Origin: an uncultured Granulosicoccaceae bacterium
GTDB lineage: Bacteria; Pseudomonadota; Gammaproteobacteria; Granulosicoccales; Granulosicoccaceae
Assembly: GCA_938006335.1 (NCBI GenBank)
Contig: CALLMF010000065.1
Coordinates: forward strand, 1 to 32,876
Reading direction: 5' to 3'
DNA length: 32,876 nt
This document shows positions 26,160-32,876 of this stretch, piece by piece. The notes beneath the pieces were generated by a model. That model saw only the letters and a list, made by a program, of their open reading frames with translations, was not told where the DNA came from and did not search any database. Position numbers and translations under genes: made by a program. How positions within the stretch are numbered: the first letter of the stretch is position 1; each line of letters opens with the position of its first letter.

Positions 26160-27134
26160 CTACAGGCCAAGCCAGCCGTCGACACGGTCGCTGTTGGCTT
26201 CCACCCACTCGAGAGCGACTTCGCCGGGATCACGGCCGTTACCGGAAATCTCGAAGGCGAAACTACTGACGTCACTGGCGTCGAGCGCAAAGTTTGCGAA
26301 GAACTCGGCAATCGCCGGCGAGCGATCAGCCAGGGAATTCGACCAGGCGATCTGCACATCCTTCAGTGCGTCCTTCGAGGCAACCATGGACTCTTCGTAC
26401 CAGTCGGCCGAATCTGACGGCTGCACCATGACGTACTTTTCCGGATCGTTTGCCGGCTCCTCCAGCATGACGACGTCGAACATGAACCAGACCGCGTGTG
26501 GCTCATAGCAGTAGAAGGCATAGCCCTCGTCCTTGGCGATCGCATCCTTGATACGCGCGGTCTTGACGGCTTCTTCAGCGCGGATCGGCTCGATGAAATC
26601 GAGCAGGCCGTAGTCACGCACCTTGACCTCGTTGACGTTGGCCGATGCCCAGCCCGGCGCGCCGATCCAGAGTTCGCCCTTGCCGTTGCCATCGCTGTCC
26701 ATCAGCTCCGCCACTTCCGGGCGCCCGAGATCAGCGATGTCGGTGATGTCGTTGGCCTCGGCAAAGGCCTTGGTGACGCAGAAGCCCTGGTTGCCTTCGT
26801 AGGGGTTGCTGGACAGGGTGACGGTGCCCGCTTCGTCCACGTACTGCTTGGTGAAGCTCTCCTGATTGGGCAGCCAGACGTCGGGGTGCACATCGATATC
26901 GCCCTTGCCCTGATCCATAGCCTGGAAGATGGTCGCGTTGTTGCCGGGAACGAGCTCCGCCGTGCCGCCGATACGGGTCTCTACCACGGCCTTGAGCACG
27001 TTGGCGATGGCCTGAGCGCCCGTCCAGCTGGGCACGCCGATGGCGACGGATTCGTCCGCGAGCGCGGTGCCCGAGACGGTGCCGAGCGCTGCTGTCAGGG
27101 CAAGCGCTACGGACGATTTCTGTACTAGGTTCAT
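26160..27134 (-). CDS. proX: Glycine betaine/proline-type substrate-binding protein ProX
   Basis: This is a periplasmic OpuAC-family binding protein of 324 residues. A signal peptide (about 1-26, ending GTALA|DE) is followed by VAIGVPSWTGAQAIANVLK, GDIDVHPDVWLPNQ, GAPGWASANVNEVK and FYCYEPHAVWFMFD, whose aromatic residues could form the cation-pi cage for betaine or a similar compatible solute. Ggaga lies upstream of ATG 27134. It is the first gene of proX-proV-proW; its promoter should lie in 27135-27319. The exact ligand (glycine betaine, proline betaine, choline or other) cannot be read from the sequence. Confidence 0.88.
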   Translation of the reverse strand: MNLVQKSSVALALTAALGTVSGTALADESVAIGVPSWTGAQAIANVLKAVVETRIGGTAELVPGNNATIFQAMDQGKGDIDVHPDVWLPNQESFTKQYVDEAGTVTLSSNPYEGNQGFCVTKAFAEANDITDIADLGRPEVAELMDSDGNGKGELWIGAPGWASANVNEVKVRDYGLLDFIEPIRAEEAVKTARIKDAIAKDEGYAFYCYEPHAVWFMFDVVMLEEPANDPEKYVMVQPSDSADWYEESMVASKDALKDVQIAWSNSLADRSPAIAEFFANFALDASDVSSFAFEISGNGRDPGEVALEWVEANSDRVDGWLGL

Positions 27135-27179
27135 CGATCTGATCTCCTCGTGTCTTGGATGTTGCCGGTGCCATATTTA

Positions 27180-27276
27180 CGGGCGCACGCGCCCGACCTT
27201 GGCATAAGCTGAGCTCACGGACAATATTGACATTCAGCGTCAATTCGTTGTGACGCCCCGCGGTTCGCGGTCGTCA
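27180..27276 (-). promoter_or_regulatory. Cluster of hairpins and inverted repeats between the glucan operon and proX
   Basis: Three symmetric elements lie in the 185-base gap. The first is cgggcg (27180-27185) with cgcccg (27190-27195), loop cacg, in the proX leader. The second is ttgac (27227-27231) with gtcaa (27239-27243), seven bases apart, possibly an operator. The third is a two-part stem, tgacg/cgtca (27251-27255, 27272-27276) enclosing ccgcg/cgcgg (27258-27262, 27266-27270). The last could mark the end of the upstream minus-strand operon, though no U-run follows it. I found no convincing -35/-10 pair for proX. Confidence 0.4.
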
Positions 27277-27319
27277 GGCCGCTCGTCCGGAATCTACGGG
27301 TGGTTCGAGTGACGCCGCC

Positions 27320-29200
27320 TCAACGAGCCGAGCTCAGCGCATCGAGCGCATGTTGATCCCCGGTAAACACATCCGCGATCAAGGTACGGGTACGTTCCAT
27401 CCAGCGAAGGCCCTGTGCACATGCGGCATTCTCGCTCTCGGGTGGGCAGGCGATGGCGGTACCCTTGTCGGCAGAAGCCTCCACATGCAAGCCATGCAAA
27501 GGACGATACAAGCGATCTGACCCCGAGTCTGTCCACGAGAACATGCCGTGCTCCTCGACGCCCAGGGTGTCGAGAATCAACGCAGGTAGTCGATAGAGCG
27601 GGAGCTTGCCGACCGGGATGGGGCCCCTGTCGCCATCGATGACGATGAGCGGTGTGGTCGCCAGGTATTCGAGCATGTTGCCATCGAAGTCCTGACGCAT
27701 CTTGGGCAATCCCACGGCTTCGCGGTACACGCCATAATCGGGTGCCAAAAATGGCAGGTGGTCGCCAAATATAACGATCAGCGCATCCGGATCCCGGCGA
27801 CGTAATTCATCAAGCTGCGCCATGATGCCGCGGGTCTTGTACCAGAGCTGGTTGAGGTAGGCGGTGAGCAAGGGAGCGTCCTGACCCGCCTTAACCTTCT
27901 CCGGATATCGCTCACTGCCGGGGTAGGGCAGATGTCCGTAGTAGGTCAACATGTAATTGAAGACCGGTCGGCCATCGTCGGGAAGTCTGTCAAACACCTG
28001 AGGAAGATAGCTGTGGTCCATCAAGAGTCCCCCGACGTTGTCGGACATGTCGAAGTCTTCCTTGCTCAGGTATTCATCAAATCCGATCAAACGGTAGGCA
28101 TGCGTGCGATTCCAGAATCCGGCCACGTTGGGATGTGAAGCGACGGTGTGAAAGCCGGCATCAGCCATCGCACGCGGAATGCAGGGTACGGGGCGACGCA
28201 ACCATCCTTCGAAGAAGACCGCGTTCTCGATAACCGGATAGCCGCATAAGGCTTCGAATTCCGCATTGGCGGTATAGCCACCGAACACCGGTGATAGCGC
28301 GACCGAATGCTCCGTCTCGGCCCAGAGCGCGCGAAAAGCAGGATCAAACGGATCATCGGGCACCCACTGCTCACCAAGAGACAAGGGATCAAAGAAGGAC
28401 TCGAGCACGATCATGTGCACGTTGCGCCGGTCGATGCCGGAAAGATCAGCGCTGGCAACGCTCGGCATGCTGTCTAGCGCGGCGGCGACGTCGCTAGCGG
28501 ATGGTGTACGACCGACCTTCGCAGCAGTACGGACCGCCTCCTGAACCAGATGCAATGTGAGCCCGCGCCGACGGAAGTTCTCCGGCTGGTTCCACACCGA
28601 GTGCTTGAAGGCAGTGTCGAGCGCCGCTTGTATCGGGGAGCTGTAACTGATGGTCGCCACGGTCAGGGTCGCAAGTGATGCAAGCACGACCCACGTCATG
28701 CGCTTGCGCCATTTGATGAAAATCAGCAACAGCAGCAGGGGAAACGCAATCAGTGCGGCGGTTATCACACGACTGATGCCTGTCTGAAGGTGGACCAGGT
28801 TGAAGATGTTGATGAAGTCGTCGGGACTTGCCGGTACTCCCAGCACCAGCAATTTGATGCCGTTGCATATCTGACCACCTCCAACGATGACGACCGACAG
28901 TGCGATGGTTTGCCAGCGGCTACGGACGAGCGCCCAAAGCAGCAGCACCACCACAAGATTGCCGACAAGGTCCCGCCACAGGTATTGGTTGTCCAGAGGC
29001 ACGTTCATCACGTGCGCGAGAACCAGCCGGCATGCCACACTGATGGTGAGGCAAGCTCCCACGATCCAGCAGGCGTCCGCCAGGTATCCCCGAAAGGATG
29101 TCGTCCGCTCTCGTGGAGTTTCTACAGAAGCCGCATCGTGGCTAGCCGTCGGGCAACTGAGACCGTTGTTCGGCGACAGATGTTGGATCGTCGACGCCAT
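27320..29200 (-). CDS. LtaS-type membrane phosphoglycerol transferase (sulfatase fold)
   Basis: The 626 residues have about five N-terminal membrane helices (about 42-186) followed by a large periplasmic sulfatase-fold domain. The metal and nucleophile set of lipoteichoic acid synthase is intact: Glu267 in VLESFFDP, Thr310 in GGYTANAEFEAL, and Asp480-His481 in IFGDHLPF. The spacing is close to LtaS (Glu255, Thr300, Asp475, His476). Enzymes of this family transfer glycerol phosphate from phosphatidylglycerol to a glycolipid, polymer or periplasmic glucan (as OpgB does in Enterobacteria). The gene starts four bases after the stop of the GH17-GT2 synthase, so I infer that it decorates that glucan. 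True sulfatase activity is unlikely because the formylglycine motif is absent. Confidence 0.85.
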   Translation of the reverse strand: MASTIQHLSPNNGLSCPTASHDAASVETPRERTTSFRGYLADACWIVGACLTISVACRLVLAHVMNVPLDNQYLWRDLVGNLVVVLLLWALVRSRWQTIALSVVIVGGGQICNGIKLLVLGVPASPDDFINIFNLVHLQTGISRVITAALIAFPLLLLLIFIKWRKRMTWVVLASLATLTVATISYSSPIQAALDTAFKHSVWNQPENFRRRGLTLHLVQEAVRTAAKVGRTPSASDVAAALDSMPSVASADLSGIDRRNVHMIVLESFFDPLSLGEQWVPDDPFDPAFRALWAETEHSVALSPVFGGYTANAEFEALCGYPVIENAVFFEGWLRRPVPCIPRAMADAGFHTVASHPNVAGFWNRTHAYRLIGFDEYLSKEDFDMSDNVGGLLMDHSYLPQVFDRLPDDGRPVFNYMLTYYGHLPYPGSERYPEKVKAGQDAPLLTAYLNQLWYKTRGIMAQLDELRRRDPDALIVIFGDHLPFLAPDYGVYREAVGLPKMRQDFDGNMLEYLATTPLIVIDGDRGPIPVGKLPLYRLPALILDTLGVEEHGMFSWTDSGSDRLYRPLHGLHVEASADKGTAIACPPESENAACAQGLRWMERTRTLIADVFTGDQHALDALSSAR

Positions 29201-29204
29201 GAGT

Positions 29205-31904
29205 TCACTGCTGTACGGAACGCTTCAACATCTTTGGCAGTTGTCCTAGCAGCAGGTCGGTCGTGTTGCCCTCGAGCACTGAAGAAGGAGCCATGCGTTG
29301 GCTAGCGCTTATCAACGACAAGGTGACGGCAGCGAGGTAGGGGATGCTCTGCACCACCAGCAAGGTGACCCAAAGTCTGGTGTCGGCAAGATAGGCATCA
29401 TCACGCTGCCCGATCACAAAAGCGGCTAGCAGGAGCGCAGACGCCAACAGGAGTTCTTCCCGGGCATCGTTGAGTGCACGTACCCACGTCGATTGCGATA
29501 CGCACTTGGGTGTCCGCACGAAACCGATGGACGTGTTGTGCAGCCCCGCGATCATGGCGCGTGCAATGGTGTGAGATACCCCAAGCCCTGCGACCACTGC
29601 GGCGAGACTTTGCGGCAGCGACGCACCCATGCGCCATCGATACAAGGCCATCATCTTGATGAGCTTGAACCCGAAGAAACAGATGGGTAGCAAGCTCAGC
29701 ATGATCTCTGGCGGCGTGAAGTCGTGCGGATACAGAATGAGCATGACCGAGAAGGCGAGGGCAATGCAGTTGAATACGAGGCTGAGTCCATCCGCCATCC
29801 AGGGAAGCCAACCTGCCAGGAAGTGATAGCGTTGCCGCGCGCTCAGGCAGGGCTCCTTGCGTGACAGGAAGCTACTGACGTGGTGCCTGAGTATGAGTAC
29901 CGATCCATAGGCCCAGCGAAAACGTTGCTTCTTGTAGTCAACAAACGTGTCGGGCATGAGGCCGCGGCCGTAGGAGCGGGGGACGTACGCTGCCTTGTGG
30001 CCGTCGGCGAGGATGCGTAGACCCAGCTCGGCGTCTTCGGTGATGCACCAGGCGGCCCAGCCGCTAGCCAGCTCGAGGACATCTCGGCGAACCATGGTCA
30101 TGGTGCCGTGCTGGATGATGGCGTTGCTGGCATCACGATTGACCATGCCGATGCCGAAGAATCCGGCGTACTCGCAATAGATCATCGACTTGAACAGACT
30201 TTCGTCTGCATCGCGGTAGTCCTGTGGGGCCTGAACGATGGCAATGCTCGGGTCATCGAACATGGGCGTGCAGTCGGCCAACCATTGACTGTCGACGATG
30301 TAGTCGCTGTCGATCACGGCAATGAATTCCGCGTCTTCGGCCGTGTGCTCGAGTGCCAGGTTCAGTGCGCCAGCCTTGAATCCTTCAAGACCATCGACAT
30401 GCATGAACCTGAAACGGTCCGGCTGTCTCCGACACCATGCCTCAACCGGTTTCCAGCGCTCGCTGTCGACCGTGTTGTTGTCAACGACGATGACCTCGTA
30501 GTCCGGGTAGTCGAGTGTGCGCAGGGCGACGAGCGTATCGATCACCATTTTTGGTGGCTCGTCGTATACCGGAACGTGTATGGATACCTTGCCAGCTCGC
30601 GTGTCTGACTGGCGCCTTTTTTGTGGCTCCTTCGGGGCATGTCGCTTCCAGAGGGATTCGGCCCATTCATGCGCCTCGATCAATAGCACCAATGACACGA
30701 GTCCAGCGGCAGAGATCACGCCGATGCACACCACCAGTTGATCCCAGGTCAGGTACTTGCGCGAATATTCGTAGATCATCCACACCACGGCGGTGGACAA
30801 GGTGCAAGACACCACCACGAGAAACCCGCGCCCTTCATGCACGAGACCCGCGCTGTCCCGGAGCAGCAAGCTCAACAGCAAGATGGCAAAGCCGATGGAC
30901 AATCCGACGAGTGCGGGCCACTCGGGTACCGGGGTTACAGGAGCTGCAAAAGGGAATTTTGCCTGACGTGACGCATCGTAGATACCCCAATAACGTCCGA
31001 CGGCGCCTTCATCGGTCTTCCAGACCTGGTCGAATGCTTCCAGGGCAAAGTAGTCAACACCGCGAGCGTCTGCTTCTGCGATGAACTGGCGCAGGAACAT
31101 CGCCTGATTCTTGAGTGATGGCTCTGCACCGCCGCGCTGTCTTCCCTCGCTCGGCCAGCCAACCTCACCGAGCATCACAGGCGTGCCAACGAACTGGTCA
31201 ACCAGCTGATCGTAGCGCTCGAAGACGTAGTCATCGGCACGGAACGCAGGTACACCCTCCCAGTACGGGAGGATGTGTGCCGTGATGAAATCGACGTGCG
31301 CTGCCAGCGAGGGATATTTCAGCCAGTTCGACCAGGTTTCGGCAACGGTGACGGGTATGGGAAAAACCAGTTCTCGAACCTCATCAACGTATGCCGAAAG
31401 TTCTTCAACATCGAGTTCGCCTCGCAATAGGGTCTCGTTACCAACGATGACGGCATCTATCGCCAACGGCTGCTCGTTCAGTATGTCGGCGAGCCACTGG
31501 ATCTCACGCTCGTTGCGGTATTCGTCACCCGATATCCATACACCGATGGTTGTTGACAGACCTCGCTCGGTTGCCAATCGGGGTATCGCTCCGAGCGTGG
31601 ATTCAGTCGAATACGTTCGTACCGAGCGCACACGCGGTGCAATCAGATCCAGGTCGCTGGCAATCTGCGCTTCGCTTGGAAAGAATTCGCCCTGGGGTGA
31701 CTGATGTGTGCGAAACGGTGAAAACGACACACCAGCGATCGTGTCGGGCCACGGAGGGGCGTGACCGGGGCGGTTGAATACCGCCCACAGCACGACGAGC
31801 AGCACGGCTGCCGCGAGCATCAGTATCCAGGATGTACGGTCGATCGTTCGCAAGAGCAAGGCGGTTGCTGCAGGTTGATTTATCCCCAATTCAACGCTGA
31901 ACAA
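29205..31904 (-). CDS. NdvB-like beta-1,3-glucan synthase: GH17 domain fused to GT2
   Basis: The product has 899 residues. After a membrane anchor (about 27-43), a periplasmic GH17 domain (about 55-325) keeps both catalytic glutamates: Glu157 in VGNE and Glu247 in GEVGWPS. Membrane helices follow (about 331-348, 360-377, 390-410), then a GT2 synthase domain (about 438-680). It has DSD (532-534), TED (622-624) and QRFRW (660-664) of processive synthases, and more C-terminal helices follow. This is the layout of Pseudomonas aeruginosa NdvB, which makes cyclic beta-1,3-glucans linked to biofilm antibiotic tolerance. GH17 may trim or ring-close the chain. The start is uncertain: TTG at 31904 gives the longest frame and ATG at 31820 would begin just at the first helix. 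It forms an operon with the phosphoglycerol transferase. Confidence 0.85.
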   Translation of the reverse strand: MFSVELGINQPAATALLLRTIDRTSWILMLAAAVLLVVLWAVFNRPGHAPPWPDTIAGVSFSPFRTHQSPQGEFFPSEAQIASDLDLIAPRVRSVRTYSTESTLGAIPRLATERGLSTTIGVWISGDEYRNEREIQWLADILNEQPLAIDAVIVGNETLLRGELDVEELSAYVDEVRELVFPIPVTVAETWSNWLKYPSLAAHVDFITAHILPYWEGVPAFRADDYVFERYDQLVDQFVGTPVMLGEVGWPSEGRQRGGAEPSLKNQAMFLRQFIAEADARGVDYFALEAFDQVWKTDEGAVGRYWGIYDASRQAKFPFAAPVTPVPEWPALVGLSIGFAILLLSLLLRDSAGLVHEGRGFLVVVSCTLSTAVVWMIYEYSRKYLTWDQLVVCIGVISAAGLVSLVLLIEAHEWAESLWKRHAPKEPQKRRQSDTRAGKVSIHVPVYDEPPKMVIDTLVALRTLDYPDYEVIVVDNNTVDSERWKPVEAWCRRQPDRFRFMHVDGLEGFKAGALNLALEHTAEDAEFIAVIDSDYIVDSQWLADCTPMFDDPSIAIVQAPQDYRDADESLFKSMIYCEYAGFFGIGMVNRDASNAIIQHGTMTMVRRDVLELASGWAAWCITEDAELGLRILADGHKAAYVPRSYGRGLMPDTFVDYKKQRFRWAYGSVLILRHHVSSFLSRKEPCLSARQRYHFLAGWLPWMADGLSLVFNCIALAFSVMLILYPHDFTPPEIMLSLLPICFFGFKLIKMMALYRWRMGASLPQSLAAVVAGLGVSHTIARAMIAGLHNTSIGFVRTPKCVSQSTWVRALNDAREELLLASALLLAAFVIGQRDDAYLADTRLWVTLLVVQSIPYLAAVTLSLISASQRMAPSSVLEGNTTDLLLGQLPKMLKRSVQQ

Positions 31905-32538
31905 CCTGCGGTGGTTTCACCACGTCAACGTCTGGTCCAATCGGGGAACTCACTGACGGTGCTTCATTCATCACGATTGTTCAACACGATTGCAAAACAA
32001 AGTCTTTGCTGTCACGTTTTTTCACCAAGTTGTCATCGAAATGTGCCGCGGGCGCGCAGTGCACGGCCCTCGTGCCAGTCGGCTGGCGCCAGTAGGACAA
32101 TGCACTGCGCTTTGGAAGCCGCACTGGCCCGTGACGGGCTCGTCACTTTCACCGTGTGACCGGTTCGACATTACTGCGGTAGATGCATGGATTTCGCCAG
32201 GACACTCGGTGATCCACGGCATGCACATGTGAGCACGTGTACGCGCCTGACGCTGCGTTCGTCGACCCTTGACCTATGCGTTGGACGTCATTCGATGCAA
32301 TTCGTTCCGATTGATCGAATCCGTCTCGGCTCTGCAGCCACGTGTCCCAGCGGTGTCCACCAGTACGCACCTACGGGGACCGTGGTGGTAATCCGTTTCT
32401 CCCGAGGCGTGTCGCGCCAATGCGCCAGAACAGGCGTGCTCGTCTCGCAATTGCGCTGCGGCCCGTCACTGTGTGCGACGATACGTACAAGCTTGAACAT
32501 TCATCGAGAGCGCCTGTGCCACGCAGGACCACTCAGTC
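31905..32538. other. Intergenic region without a supported gene
   Basis: These 634 bases separate the divergent glucan-synthase and CoA-transferase genes. Several short open frames exist on both strands, but none has a recognisable domain, good ribosome binding site or convincing composition. Visible structures are a small hairpin gtggt/accac (31911-31923) at the glucan synthase start, an 8-base direct repeat cacgattg at 31972-31979 and 31985-31992 (13-base period), and the large inverted repeat at 32054-32110. No tRNA was found. Confidence 0.6.
32054..32110. repeat. Perfect 10-bp inverted repeat enclosing a second hairpin
   Basis: The arms gcgcagtgca (32054-32063) and tgcactgcgc (32101-32110) are perfectly complementary across 37 bases. 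Inside, gccag (32074-32078) pairs with ctggc (32083-32087) around a tcgg loop. That arm also overlaps a 10-base palindrome, ctggcgccag (32083-32092). No T-run follows on the plus strand and no A-run precedes it, so it is not a standard terminator. It could be an RNA element, a protein-binding site or a mobile-element remnant. Confidence 0.6.
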
Positions 32539-32876
32539 TTGACTCCGAAGACGCCCCGACTCCTCACGGCTGATGCTGCATCAGCGATGGTGCAATCCGG
32601 TCATTGCCTCGACTTCGGCGTGACCATCGGTCAACCGGATGTGTTTGATCGGGCGCTGGCCGCTCGCGCGTCTGAGCTTGCGGATGTCAAGATTCGCGCC
32701 TGCATCAGCGTCGCACCGCGTGCGGTGCTCGAGGCAGACCCGGAGGGGCGTAGCTTCAAGTGGCAAAGCTGGCATTACTCCGCCTACGACCGCCAGAAGA
32801 GCGATCAGGGCATTGCATTCTATGCGCCGGTCAATCTCGGGGAAATTCCGGACTACTACCGTCGGTTCATCAAGCC
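32539..32876 (+). CDS. Acetyl-CoA hydrolase/CoA-transferase family protein (5' part only)
   Basis: The first 112 or so residues are in the window and the frame stays open to the edge. They resemble the N-terminal domain of the acetyl-CoA hydrolase / butyryl- or propionyl-CoA:carboxylate CoA-transferase family: a GHCLDFGVTIGQP segment, DRALAARASELADVKIR, then SWHYSAYDRQ and PVNLGEIPDYYRRFI. Such enzymes move CoA between short-chain acids; the substrate cannot be told from this part, and the catalytic glutamate lies beyond the edge. TTG 32539 is favoured as the start because agga lies about ten bases upstream and the extra residues (TPKTPRLLTADAASA) fit the family N-terminus. ATG 32587 is the alternative. 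Confidence 0.8.
   Translation, partial: MTPKTPRLLTADAASAMVQSGHCLDFGVTIGQPDVFDRALAARASELADVKIRACISVAPRAVLEADPEGRSFKWQSWHYSAYDRQKSDQGIAFYAPVNLGEIPDYYRRFIK

Noticed and set aside
32101..32115. Terminator after the inverted repeat
   Set aside because: Only three T follow the stem and no upstream plus-strand gene needs it.
31905..32538. tRNA gene in the intergenic region
   Set aside because: A ggttcgac string recalls a T-loop, but no acceptor, anticodon or D-arm can be built around it.
32187..32573. Plus-strand frame of 128 codons before the CoA-transferase
   Set aside because: No domain, atypical Cys/Arg/His-rich composition, and it overlaps the better-supported CoA-transferase start in another frame.

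Overview
The window looks like chromosomal DNA from a high-GC, free-living, probably marine or otherwise salt-exposed gammaproteobacterium. The main evidence is the gene order rimP-nusA-infB-rbfA-truB-rpsO-pnp, a NusA with two C-terminal helix-hairpin-helix repeats, and a glycine-betaine/proline-type ABC transporter next to a periplasmic-glucan-type locus. I cannot name the genus from sequence alone.

Layout. (a) 1-7457: three secreted PQQ-type sugar (glucose/sorbosone) dehydrogenase homologues. The first, on the minus strand and cut by the window edge, is a lipoprotein whose C-terminal region carries a CxxCH haem motif. The other two, on the plus strand, are tandem paralogues with a PKD domain. 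One ends in a CTERM-like sorting tail. The other has a degenerate tail that runs into the opposite-strand neighbour. (b) 7339-9651, minus strand: a compact tupBCA tungstate/molybdate-type ABC transporter operon. (c) 9854-13821: two tiny membrane ORFs overlapping by ATGA, then a large fused indolepyruvate:ferredoxin-oxidoreductase-family enzyme. (d) 13874-23126: a promoter and structured leader with its own terminator, then the translation/RNA-processing operon from rimP to pnp, with a second promoter and leader before rpsO and a clear terminator after pnp. (e) 23238-23501: a small amphi-Trp-domain protein. (f) 23547-27134, minus strand: an osmoprotectant ABC operon in the order proX-proV-proW. 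(g) 27320-31904, minus strand: a two-gene operon of a GH17-GT2 fusion resembling Pseudomonas NdvB and an LtaS-type phosphoglycerol transferase. (h) 31905-32538: noncoding DNA with a strong inverted repeat. (i) 32539 to the end: the start of an acetyl-CoA hydrolase/CoA-transferase-family gene.

The best candidate for an under-described system is (g). One gene encodes a synthase predicted to make and trim or circularise a beta-1,3-glucan. Four bases downstream lies a membrane enzyme with an intact LtaS-type catalytic set that could decorate this glucan with glycerol phosphate. It sits beside a compatible-solute transporter, which suggests an osmotic or envelope-stress locus. The second candidate is the trio of PQQ dehydrogenases with three different cell-surface anchoring solutions. 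The third is the short structured RNA, bounded by an extended -10 promoter and an intrinsic terminator, ahead of rimP-nusA.
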